64,000 bases of DNA from Streptomyces sp. LX-29 (GTDB lineage: Bacteria > Actinomycetota > Actinomycetes > Streptomycetales > Streptomycetaceae): assembly GCF_029541745.1 (NCBI RefSeq), contig NZ_CP089746.1:2294001-2358000 (forward strand). Direction: 5' to 3'. Of this stretch, positions 20,018 to 28,001 are shown piece after piece. Position 1 is the first letter of the stretch. Every line of letters begins with the position of its first letter. Below the pieces are notes generated by a model that searched no databases, was not told the DNA's origin, and saw nothing but the letters and a program-made list of their open reading frames with translations. Position numbers and translations under genes: made by a program.

Positions 20018-21876
20018 CCACGACCTCCGCCGACACCTCGGCCCCCGCCCGGGACGGCCGGGACGCCGAGGGCGCCGACGCGCCCACCGACCCGTTCGAC
20101 CACGACGCCCTCCCCACACCCGAGGGCGCCTCGCGCGCGCTGCTGACATCGCTGCTGGCGCCGCACCGCCGGCGGGTGTGGGTGGCGGCGCTGTTGTTGC
20201 TGCTCCAGCAGGCCGCCATGCAGGCGGGGCCGTTGCTGGTGGCGTACGCGATCGACCGCGCGGTGCCGGCCCTGCGCCATGACGCCAACGGCCCGCTGAT
20301 CGCGGTGACCGCGGCGTACCTGGGGTGCGCCGCGGCCTCGGGCGGTCTCCAGTACCTCTTCATCCGGGTCGCCGCGCGGGTCAGCCAGGACGTGCTGCTG
20401 GACCTGCGGGGTCGGATCTTCCGTCACTCGCAGGCGCTGAGCGTGGACTTCCACGAGCGGTACACCTCGGGGCGGCTGATCTCGCGGGCCACGACCGATG
20501 TGGAGTCGCTGCGCGAGCTGCTGAGCGAGGGGCTCGAGGAGCTGCTGGGCGTCGCGCTCTCGGTGGTCTACATCAGCCTCACCCTGATCTACCTGGACTG
20601 GGGTCTGGGCGCCGCCGCCGTGCTGTCGTTCTGGCCGCTGTATCTGCTCGTACGGTCCTTCCAGCGGCGTTCGAAGCGGGTCTACGAGAAGCGGTCCACG
20701 GCCATCGCGGCGGTGATCGTGAAGTTCACCGAGACGATGAACGGGATCCGACCGGTGCAGGCGTTCCGCCGCGAGCGGTCGAACGACGCGGAGTTCCGGG
20801 AGCTGAACCAGCGGCACGAGCGGATCAACGGGGACTCGATCCTGGAGATGGCCCGCTATGTGGTGACCTCGCGCCTGGTCGCGAACGCCGCGCTGGCGGC
20901 GATCGTGCTCTGGGGCGCCTACCGGGTGGCCGACGGGGAGCTGGCGCTGGGCGTGCTGGCCGCGGCGGCGATGTATCTGCGGCGGCTGTACGACCCGATC
21001 GACCGGCTGGGGATGTTCCTCAACTCCTACCAGTCGGCCGCCGCCTCGCTGGAGAAGATCGCCGGCCTGCTGGCGCAGCGTCCTTCGGTGCCCGAGCCGG
21101 CGACCCCCCGGGAGCTGCCCGAGCGGCCGGCCGGCCACCCGGGCCGCCAGGTCGTCTTCGAGGACGTGCGGTTCGCCTACCGCACGGGCGGCGAGGTGTT
21201 GCCGCGCTTCGCGCTGACCCTTCCCGCGGGGCAGACGGTGGCGGTCGTCGGCTCGACCGGCGCCGGCAAGTCCACCCTGGCCAAGCTGCTGGCCCGGTTC
21301 TACGACCCCACCGAGGGCCGGGTGCTGCTGGACGGCGTCGACCTCCGCGAGCTCGCCACGCCCGAGCTGCGGCGCGGGGTGGTGATGGTGACCCAGGAGG
21401 CGTTCCTGTTCTCCGGCAGCGTCGCCGACAACATCTCCATCGGCCGCCCCGACGCCACCCGTGCGGAGCTCGAGCGGGCGGCGAAGGCGATCGGCGCGCA
21501 CGACTTCATCACCGCGCTGCCGGACGGCTACGACACCGATGTGCGCAAGCGGGGCGGCCGCATCTCGGCGGGCCAGCGGCAGCTGGTCGCCTTCGCCCGG
21601 GCGCTGCTGGCCGACCCCGCCGTCCTCATCCTCGACGAGGCCACCTCCTCGCTCGACATCCCCGGCGAGCGGGCGGTGCAGCAGGCCATGCACACCGTCC
21701 TGCGCGGCCGCACCGCCGTGGTCATCGCGCACCGGCTCTCCACGGTGGAGATCGCCGACCGGGTGCTGGTGATGGAGGGCGGCCGCGTCGTGGAGGACGG
21801 CACCCCGGAGGAGCTCATCGCAGGACGGGGCCGCTTCGCGGAGCTCCACCGGGCGTGGCGGGACAGCCTGGTGTAG
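20014..21876 (+). CDS. ABC exporter half-transporter with consensus ATPase site
   Basis: A 620-residue partner of the preceding gene. It has six membrane segments and an ATPase with Walker A GSTGAGKST and Walker B VLILDEATSSLD, where Glu542 is the catalytic base. Its signature is atypical (RISAGQRQ). Pairing this Walker A/B with the LSGGQ of the partner gives one competent site, while the partner's Asp and this ISAGQ form the degenerate site. The ATG overlaps the upstream stop, so the two chains are translationally coupled. Confidence 0.92.
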   Translation: MTTTSADTSAPARDGRDAEGADAPTDPFDHDALPTPEGASRALLTSLLAPHRRRVWVAALLLLLQQAAMQAGPLLVAYAIDRAVPALRHDANGPLIAVTAAYLGCAAASGGLQYLFIRVAARVSQDVLLDLRGRIFRHSQALSVDFHERYTSGRLISRATTDVESLRELLSEGLEELLGVALSVVYISLTLIYLDWGLGAAAVLSFWPLYLLVRSFQRRSKRVYEKRSTAIAAVIVKFTETMNGIRPVQAFRRERSNDAEFRELNQRHERINGDSILEMARYVVTSRLVANAALAAIVLWGAYRVADGELALGVLAAAAMYLRRLYDPIDRLGMFLNSYQSAAASLEKIAGLLAQRPSVPEPATPRELPERPAGHPGRQVVFEDVRFAYRTGGEVLPRFALTLPAGQTVAVVGSTGAGKSTLAKLLARFYDPTEGRVLLDGVDLRELATPELRRGVVMVTQEAFLFSGSVADNISIGRPDATRAELERAAKAIGAHDFITALPDGYDTDVRKRGGRISAGQRQLVAFARALLADPAVLILDEATSSLDIPGERAVQQAMHTVLRGRTAVVIAHRLSTVEIADRVLVMEGGRVVEDGTPEELIAGRGRFAELHRAWRDSLV

Positions 21877-21900
21877 GGCCGGGGTACGGCCGAGGAGCGG

Positions 21901-23088
21901 TCAGGCGGTGGGGTCGACCGCGTAGGCGTAGCGGAAGTGGTCGTACTCGCCGACGGTCCACACCACCCGGTCGCGGCCGTCGTAGCTCAGGTCCTCGGGG
22001 CCGGCGGACAGGCGGCTGCGGGTTTGGGGCGCGCCGCTTTCCGGCCGCCATGCCATCAGCCGTCCGCGCCGGCTCTGGCCGGCGCTGACGGAGAGGTAGT
22101 AGGTGCCGTCGACGCTCGCCGCGCCCTGCACCTGCCGTTGGCCGATCGCGTGGACCTCGGTGGCAGCCAGGCGTCCGGTCTGGTCGTTCCAGCCCGGCGC
22201 CAGCGGCCAGCGGACGGCGTTCGGCCTGGGCCTGCCGTCCTCGTCGTACTCACTGACCAGCAGCGAGTGCGGCGAGGTCGTCCGGTCGACGGACACGGCC
22301 GAGAAGCGCAGCCGGCGGCCGGCGTTGTCGTAGGCGCCGACCTGGGGCAGGAGGTACTTGTAGCCGTAGGAGTAGTAGTCGCCGGCGTCTCCGTTACCGT
22401 GCAGTCCGATCCACTCCGCGCGGTCGTCCCTGGCCACGAGGATGGTGCTGAGGTCGAAGACGCGTAAGCCCTTGTACGTGTCGGCGACGTACAGGTAGCC
22501 GCCGTACGCGGCGATGCCGCCGGCGTGGGTGTCGACGGGAGCGTACGTGTACCGGCCCGCGGAGTCCCGGTACGGCTCCACCAGCAGGACGTGCCGGTAC
22601 CTGAGCGGCGCCCCGGCGCGCCAGCCGACGATGCTGATCCGCGCCCCGTGCTCCTTCACGGCGCCGCGGGCGTACCAGGAGACGTAGAGCGTGGAGCCCC
22701 CGCCGAAGTCGTCGTACGACGTGGTGACCCCCTGCGGACGCCACTCAGCTCTCTGCTGGTCATGAGCCACGTCCCAGTGGAAGCCGTAGGCGTACTCCTC
22801 GGCGATGTTGGCGCGACCCTCGGCGGTCTCCACCAACCCGCCGGTGCGGTTGGCGTTCGCGAGCACCTGATCCTGGGAGACCTTGGCCAGGATGCCGGCC
22901 AGGCCCGCGATCGACGCCCGGTAGGACGTCCGGCCCAGGCGCCGCTCACGGGGCCGGACGCGTCCGGCGATGCGGTAGTCGCCACCAGGGGCGGCCATCG
23001 CGGTGCCGGGCAGCGAGACGCCCGCCACGGCGGCGGCCAGCGGCCCGGCGGTGAATCCTGTCATCAACGATCTGCGTGAGATGGTCAT
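21901..23088 (-). CDS. Tat-exported protein, probably beta-propeller-like
   Basis: A 395-residue protein starting MTISRRSLMTGFTAG, a twin-arginine signal, with likely cleavage after the AMA near residue 32. The mature part has repeated aromatic, Gly-rich strands (GGIAAYGGYLYVADTYKGL, VQGAASVDGTYYLSVSAGQ, VVWTVGEYDHFRYAYAVD) suggestive of a beta-propeller. No catalytic motif was recognised. It converges on the ABC operon with a 24-bp gap, and lies 72 bp downstream of the TetR gene, with which it could be co-transcribed. Confidence 0.8.
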   Translation of the reverse strand: MTISRRSLMTGFTAGPLAAAVAGVSLPGTAMAAPGGDYRIAGRVRPRERRLGRTSYRASIAGLAGILAKVSQDQVLANANRTGGLVETAEGRANIAEEYAYGFHWDVAHDQQRAEWRPQGVTTSYDDFGGGSTLYVSWYARGAVKEHGARISIVGWRAGAPLRYRHVLLVEPYRDSAGRYTYAPVDTHAGGIAAYGGYLYVADTYKGLRVFDLSTILVARDDRAEWIGLHGNGDAGDYYSYGYKYLLPQVGAYDNAGRRLRFSAVSVDRTTSPHSLLVSEYDEDGRPRPNAVRWPLAPGWNDQTGRLAATEVHAIGQRQVQGAASVDGTYYLSVSAGQSRRGRLMAWRPESGAPQTRSRLSAGPEDLSYDGRDRVVWTVGEYDHFRYAYAVDPTA

Positions 23089-23160
23089 GCCAGCGGAGGT
23101 TATGGCCGGAACTCACACCTCAGTAGACGCCGGACACCGCCTTTTCCGTGTCCCGTCGCC

Positions 23161-23796
23161 TCAGCCGGTGGCGTACCGGCCGAGGGTCGGTTCGAGCAGG
23201 CCGAAGACGTGGGCGGCCTCGGCAGCGACGGTGTCCGCGATCCGCGCGTCGCCCTGCCCCGCGAGGGTCAGCTCCTGGATGCGGGTGAACAGCAGCCGAT
23301 GCGCGGCGCCGAGCTGGGCCGCCGCCGCCCGTGGGGCGATGTCGTCGGGGCCCGCGCCGGTGGTCTCGGCGAGCTCCCGGGCGAGGGCCTCTTCCCGCTG
23401 GTCGTGCAGGTCGCGGAGGCGGGCGGTGAGGGTGGGGCTGTCCGCGATCATGCGGGAGAACGCCGGGCCGGCGAAGCCGGCGACGGGATCCTGCCGCTCC
23501 ACGGCCTCGAGGAAGGCCCGACGCAGGGCGGTCAGGGCGGACTCGCCCGCCTCGCGTCCGGCGACGGTGCGCGCCAGGCCGGCGGTGAACTCCTCGTGGT
23601 GGTCCAGGGCGAGGTCTTCCTTGCGCGGGAAGTAGTTGGTGACGGTCTTCTTGGCGACGCGGGCCGCGGTGGCGATCTCGGCGATGGTCGTGTCCTCGAA
23701 GCCCTGGGCGAGGAAGAGTCGGGTGGCGTGGTCGGAGATCAGCTGCCTGGTCTCCTGCTTCTTGGACTCGCGCAGTCCCATGTGTTCGGTGGCCAT
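23161..23796 (-). CDS. TetR-family transcriptional regulator
   Basis: A 211-residue regulator. The N-terminal helix-turn-helix spans about residues 13-60 (TRLFLAQGFEDTTIAEIATAARVAKKTVTNYFPRK region), and the C-terminal domain is Ala-rich with an acidic pocket of unknown ligand. The ATG at 23796 is only 10 bases from an operator-like 24-bp repeat whose second copy overlaps a divergent promoter. It therefore probably represses itself and the 57-aa ORF and VOC genes. Confidence 0.93.
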   Translation of the reverse strand: MATEHMGLRESKKQETRQLISDHATRLFLAQGFEDTTIAEIATAARVAKKTVTNYFPRKEDLALDHHEEFTAGLARTVAGREAGESALTALRRAFLEAVERQDPVAGFAGPAFSRMIADSPTLTARLRDLHDQREEALARELAETTGAGPDDIAPRAAAAQLGAAHRLLFTRIQELTLAGQGDARIADTVAAEAAHVFGLLEPTLGRYATG

Positions 23797-23801
23797 GAAA
23801 A

Positions 23802-23875
23802 AACTTTATACCCGACGTAACTTTTCGCTTGACGCACTGGGTATGTCCGGGCTAACTTTACGTCCGTCGCAAGTT
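23802..23875. promoter_or_regulatory. Twin TetR operators and divergent promoter
   Basis: Two copies of a 24-bp element starting AACTTTA and ending in TTTT match at 18 positions. Their 15-bp cores are TTATACCCGACGTAA (23806-23820) and TTACGTCCGTCGCAA (23858-23872), 52 bp apart centre to centre. Between them a promoter is visible: TTGACG (23829-23834), 18 bases, TAACTT (23853-23858). The -10 overlaps the second core. This is a typical autoregulated, divergent TetR arrangement. Confidence 0.75.
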
Positions 23876-23895
23876 TTAACGAAGGGAACCACCGT

Positions 23896-24069
23896 ATGCA
23901 GCACTCCAGCAGCGACCTCTCCGCCACCGTCACGGCGTTCCTCGCCGGTCAGGACGGCGGAACGGGCCCGCTCCGGCCCGCACCCCGTCGCCGCCGGGAG
24001 TTCACGCAGCCGACCCGCATGAGGAACGCGGCGCCGCGGACCACCCACCTCCCCCGCCGGACGCCCTGA
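23896..24069 (+). CDS. Short ORF, 57 residues, possibly a truncated gene
   Basis: It starts with ATG 15 bases after GAAGGG, directly behind the TetR-controlled promoter. The N-terminus MQHSSSDLSATVTAFLAG looks like a normal protein start, but from about residue 19 it becomes Arg/Pro-rich and stops. This is what a 5' gene fragment joined to unrelated DNA would look like. No family was recognised. It is in a different frame from the VOC gene 114 bp downstream. Confidence 0.45.
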   Translation: MQHSSSDLSATVTAFLAGQDGGTGPLRPAPRRRREFTQPTRMRNAAPRTTHLPRRTP

Positions 24070-24182
24070 CGACGGTCGCCGCGCCCGTCACCCGTCACGG
24101 CGGACCGCGCCACCCGAGCAAGCCCCGCACGAGCACCGCCCGCACCGCACGCACCGCACCGCACCGCATCGAGGAGCCAGCC

Positions 24183-24578
24183 ATCAACATCACCACCTCC
24201 ACCGTCTGCCTGACCGTCGACGACGTGGCCGCCTCGCGCGACTTCTTCATCACGCACTTCGGCTACGCCGAGGCCATGGCGGCGGACGGATTCGTCTCGC
24301 TCACCCACCCGGACGGCGGCGTCAGCCTCGCCATCCACCGGCGCGGCCTCCCCGTCCTCCCCGACGACCTGCGTGAGCAGACCAGCCGGGGGATCATCGT
24401 CGCCTTCACCGTGACCGGCCTCGAGGCCCACCAGGACCGGCTGCGCGCCGCCGGGGTCCCGATCACCCTGCCGCTGCGCGAAGAGCCCTGGGGCGAGCGC
24501 CTGTTCATGGTCGCCGACCCCAACGGCGTCCCGGTCGAGCTCGTCGAGTGGGCCACGCCCCCGGCCGGCGACGCGTAG
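24183..24578 (+). CDS. VOC (glyoxalase/bleomycin-resistance fold) protein with ATC start
   Basis: A 131-codon VOC-superfamily protein: the first strand VCLTVDDVAASRDFF, VSLTHPDGG, TVTGLEAHQDRLRAAG and the ending DPNGVPVELVEW are all typical. An SD (GAGGAG, 24171-24176) sits six bases before ATC AAC ATC ACC, exactly where relatives start Met-Asn-Ile. No ATG or GTG is there; the first GTG (24225) would remove the first beta strand. Either the ATC is used as a rare start or the gene is poorly expressed. It is probably controlled by the TetR regulator. Confidence 0.7.
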   Translation: MNITTSTVCLTVDDVAASRDFFITHFGYAEAMAADGFVSLTHPDGGVSLAIHRRGLPVLPDDLREQTSRGIIVAFTVTGLEAHQDRLRAAGVPITLPLREEPWGERLFMVADPNGVPVELVEWATPPAGDA

Positions 24579-24611
24579 CCGTCCCGCGAGGGCGTCACCA
24601 CCCTCCATGCC

Positions 24612-24658
24612 CGACGGGCCCCCGACTCCGGCGCACGGCCGGAGCCGGGGGCCCGTCG
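24612..24658 (+). terminator. Terminator after VOC gene
   Basis: A 20-bp inverted repeat with one mismatch (CGACGGGCCCCCGACTCCGG and its complement) and a 7-base loop, 34 bp after the VOC stop. It is one of the strongest hairpins in the window. Confidence 0.88.
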
Positions 24659-25413
24659 GCCTGTCCGCCCGTCGACCGTCGGCGGCGCACGGAGGACGCG
24701 CGGTCGCGAACCAGCCACCCCTACCGGCGCGTTGCGCGGTCGGCGCGCCGGCGACCAGCTCCCGGGAGGGGGCGCGCCGGGCGCGAAGACGGCGTGCACG
24801 CCCCTTCGCCGACCCATGGCCCGGGGGTGTGCCGGCGGCCGTCGGGGCCGCGCTCGCCCCGCGTGTCACCGAACGGCTCGGCCGTGAACTCCGCTGGAAA
24901 ACAACGACGTTCGACCCAGGTCAGATGCTTGAGCGGCGCCAGCGGTGCCCGCCCGAAGGGAGTCGCGAGGTCCGCGGCGCGCGCCCCGACAGCCCGTCCG
25001 GCTTCCGCGGCACGGCGGACCGGCAGGAGTCGAGGCAGGCGTCGGGCAGTTCGCGCGCGTCGTCGAGGGAGCGCCGGCGCTCGGTCGAGTGGGCGGTGGC
25101 CGAAATCGTCATGGCCCGCATCGCGGGGAGCGCTCCCCATCGCTCCATCCATCCGTTATACGGACACCATTCTTTCGTCAACGGACAGTTTCCGGCCAAC
25201 TTTTTGTCGCGCTCCTGACATATGCATGTCCACGGTGGGACTCTTCCCTCTGCCGACCCCGCAGCCGTTTCCCCCTCGCTCCACCCGCTGCGCCCCGTCG
25301 GCCAGGTCTCCCCCCACGCGCACCACGTTCTTCCTCGCTCTCCCCGGTTGGCGTCCCAGCCGACCGGTTGATCCGGACCGCGTCCCACCGCGGCCACCGC
25401 AGAAGGAGTCAGC
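24659..25413. other. Long intergenic region before the protease cluster
   Basis: About 750 bp without a convincing gene. A minus-strand frame 25148-24921 (75 codons, high third-position GC) is preceded by TATAAC (25060-25055 region scaled at 25160-25155) and TTGACG (25181-25176) with a short 15-base spacer, so a tiny leaderless gene is possible but unproven. Near the right end is the promoter of the first protease (25216-25244). Base composition from 25150 to 25230 is less GC-rich than its surroundings. Confidence 0.5.
25216..25244 (+). promoter_or_regulatory. Protease promoter 1 (shared motif)
   Basis: TGACAT (25216-25221), 17 bases, GACTCT (25239-25244). The same TGACAT-N17-(C/G)ANTCT layout precedes all three protease genes. 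The leader to the GTG at 25414 is about 165 bases, longer than the other two. Confidence 0.55.
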
Positions 25414-27696
25414 GTGAGACCCACCCCCCATCGGCGCGCCGCCGCGACCGGCGCTCTCGTCGCCGTGACGGCGATGCTCGCAGTCGGCCTCCAGTCCACC
25501 TCCGCCACCGCGCGCCCGGACGACGCGAACCCGGTCGCCGGCATCGCGGCGACCAAACCCGACCCCGGCGCGCTGCCGGTGAAGTTGTCCCCCTCCCAGC
25601 GTGCGGAGCTGATACGGGAGGCCAACGCCACCAAGGCCACGACGGCCAAGGAGCTCGGCCTGGGCGCCAAGGAGCGGCTGGTCGTCCGCGACGTCTCCCA
25701 GGACGTGGACGGCTCCACGCACACCCGCTACGAGCGCACCTACGCGGGACTGCCGGTGCTCGGCGGCGACCTGGTCGTCGACGAGACCAGGAGCGGCAAG
25801 GTCGAGTCGGTCGCCAAGGCGACCAAGGCGCGGGTGCAGGTCGCGTCGCTCACCCCGACCGTCAAGCCGGCCGCCGCCTCGCAGGCCGCGGTGAAGTCCG
25901 CCAGGGCGCAGGGGTCGAAGGCGTCCGCCGCCGAGCGGGCGCCGCGCAAGGTGATCTGGGCCGCCTCCGGCAAGCCGGTGCTGGCCTGGGAGACCGTCGT
26001 CGGCGGCCTCCAGCACGACGGCACGCCCAACGAGCTGCACGTCATCACCGACGCCAAGACCGGCAAGAAGCTGTTCGAGTTCCAGGGCGTCAAGGAGGGC
26101 ACCGGAAACACCCAGTACAGCGGGCAGGTGACGCTGGGCACGCAGCAGTCCGGCTCCACGTACACGCTGACCGACACCGCCCGCGGCAACCACAAGACGT
26201 ACAACCTGAACCGCGGCACCTCGGGCGGCACCCTCTTCTCCGGTCCCGATGACATCTGGGGCAACGGCCAGCCCTCCGACACGGAGACCGCGGGCGCCGA
26301 CGCGCACTACGGCGCCGCGCTGACCTGGGACTACTACAAGAGCGTGCACGGCCGCTCGGGCATCCGGGGTGACGGCGTCGGGGCCTCCTCCCGGGTCCAC
26401 TACGGCAACAACTACGTCAACGCGTTCTGGCAGGACAGCTGCTTCTGCATGACCTATGGCGACGGGTCCGGCAACGCCAAGCCGCTGACCTCCATCGACG
26501 TGGCCGCGCACGAGATGTCCCACGGGGTCACGGCGGCCACCGCCAACCTCACCTACAGCGGCGAGTCCGGCGGTCTGAACGAGGCCACGTCCGACATCTT
26601 CGCCGCCGCCGTGGAGTTCTACGGCAACAACGCCCAGGACGTCGGCGACTACCTGGTCGGCGAGAAGATCGACATCAACGGCAACGGCACGCCGCTCCGT
26701 TACATGGACAAGCCCTCCAAGGACAGCCGGTCCAAGGACAGTTGGTACTCGGGCATCGGCTCCATCGACGTGCACTACTCCTCCGGTGTCGCCAACCACT
26801 GGTTCTACCTGGCCTCCGAGGGCAGCGGCCAGAAGGTGATCAACGGCGTCAGCTACGACAGCCCCACCTACGACAACCTCCCGGTCACCGCGATCGGCCG
26901 GGTCAACGCCGAGAAGATCTGGTTCAAGGCGCTGAGCCAGCGCATGACCTCCAACACCAACTACGCCGGCGCGCGCGACGCGACGCTGTGGGCGGCCGGC
27001 GAGCTGTTCGGCGTCGGCAGCTCGACGTACAACAACGTGGCCAACGCCTGGGCGGCGGTCAACGTCGGCCAGCGGGTCGCGGACGCGGTGTCCATCACCC
27101 CGCCCGGCGACCAGACCACCATCGTCAACACCGCGGCGAACCTGCAGATCCGGGCCACCAGCACCAACCCGGGCGCGCTGCGCTACGCCGCCACCGGGCT
27201 GCCCGCGGGCCTGTCGATCAACGCCTCGACCGGTCTGATCTCCGGCACCCCGACCACCACCGGGACCAGCACCGTGTCGGTCACCGTGACCGACTCGGCC
27301 AACAAGTCGGCCACCGTCTCCTTCAAGTGGACCGTCAACACCGACGGCGGCGGCAGCGTCTTCGAGAACACCGCCGACGTGGCGATCCCGGACGCCGGCT
27401 CGGCCGTGACCTCGCCGATCAACGTCAGTCGGACCGGCAACGCCCCCTCCACCCTCAAGGTGGACGTGGACATCGTCCACACCTACCGCGGTGACCTGGT
27501 CATCGACCTGGTGGCGCCGGACGGCACCTCCTACCGACTGAAGGGTTCCAGCGGATCCGACTCGGCGGACAACGTCAAGGCCACCTACACGGTCGACGCC
27601 TCCTCCGAGACCGCCAGCGGCACCTGGCTGTTGAAGGTCCAGGACGTCTACTCCCTGGACACCGGCTACATCAACAGCTGGAGGCTGACCTTCTAG
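25414..27696 (+). CDS. Secreted thermolysin-like M4 metalloprotease with P-domain
   Basis: A 760-residue neutral zinc protease. It has a signal peptide, then a FTP/PepSY propeptide that inhibits and folds the enzyme, then the M4 catalytic domain. Zinc ligands are His366 and His370 (HEMSH) and Glu390 (GGLNEATSD). Past the catalytic domain are an Ig-like putative-sugar-binding domain (LPAGLSINASTGLISGTPT) and a C-terminal proprotein-convertase P domain, both absent from the two paralogues downstream. The start is GTG with AAGGAG. It should act outside the cell in protein feeding. Confidence 0.95.
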   Translation: MRPTPHRRAAATGALVAVTAMLAVGLQSTSATARPDDANPVAGIAATKPDPGALPVKLSPSQRAELIREANATKATTAKELGLGAKERLVVRDVSQDVDGSTHTRYERTYAGLPVLGGDLVVDETRSGKVESVAKATKARVQVASLTPTVKPAAASQAAVKSARAQGSKASAAERAPRKVIWAASGKPVLAWETVVGGLQHDGTPNELHVITDAKTGKKLFEFQGVKEGTGNTQYSGQVTLGTQQSGSTYTLTDTARGNHKTYNLNRGTSGGTLFSGPDDIWGNGQPSDTETAGADAHYGAALTWDYYKSVHGRSGIRGDGVGASSRVHYGNNYVNAFWQDSCFCMTYGDGSGNAKPLTSIDVAAHEMSHGVTAATANLTYSGESGGLNEATSDIFAAAVEFYGNNAQDVGDYLVGEKIDINGNGTPLRYMDKPSKDSRSKDSWYSGIGSIDVHYSSGVANHWFYLASEGSGQKVINGVSYDSPTYDNLPVTAIGRVNAEKIWFKALSQRMTSNTNYAGARDATLWAAGELFGVGSSTYNNVANAWAAVNVGQRVADAVSITPPGDQTTIVNTAANLQIRATSTNPGALRYAATGLPAGLSINASTGLISGTPTTTGTSTVSVTVTDSANKSATVSFKWTVNTDGGGSVFENTADVAIPDAGSAVTSPINVSRTGNAPSTLKVDVDIVHTYRGDLVIDLVAPDGTSYRLKGSSGSDSADNVKATYTVDASSETASGTWLLKVQDVYSLDTGYINSWRLTF

Positions 27697-27742
27697 ACCG
27701 ACCGGGCCGAGCTCGCCGAGCTCTCACCCCGACTCCCTGAAC

Positions 27743-27786
27743 CAGGCGCCGCCCAAGGTGATCCCGACTCCCTTGGGCGGCGCCTG
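27743..27786 (+). terminator. Terminator after protease 1
   Basis: A perfect 16-bp stem (CAGGCGCCGCCCAAGG / CCTTGGGCGGCGCCTG) with a 12-base loop, 46 bp after the stop. The three proteases are therefore separate transcription units. The rest of the 305-bp gap holds the promoter of protease 2. Confidence 0.88.
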
Positions 27787-27879
27787 CGTTCGTGCCACGG
27801 CCCGCCCACGACCCGTCCGTAATGCGGAGGTTGGATGTCATCCAACGGACGGATTCCAGCCGACCTGACGCCACACCCG

Positions 27880-27908
27880 TGACATGTACGCATCGCTTGT
27901 GACAGTCT
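27880..27908 (+). promoter_or_regulatory. Protease promoter 2 (shared motif)
   Basis: TGACAT (27880-27885), 17 bases, CAGTCT (27903-27908), inside CCCGTGACATGTACGC, a block almost repeated at promoter 3. Read the other way, TAC-N16-TCTGCC is close to the SigE-type AAC-N16-TCTRNC pattern. Confidence 0.6.
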
Positions 27909-28001
27909 GCCCACGCGCTTCACAGCCGCACCTCTTGTTTCCGGACCGGACGGCACTTCCCCGTCGCCCGGCCCACCCCCCCACAGCAACGAGGAGTTCG
28001 T

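Noticed and set aside
21877..21900. Terminator between the ABC exporter and the Tat protein gene
   Set aside because: The 24-bp gap has no convincing inverted repeat.
24607..25218. 203-codon + strand frame after the VOC gene
   Set aside because: It begins inside the terminator hairpin, is Arg/Pro/Ser-rich as in shadow frames, and lacks an SD or known motif.
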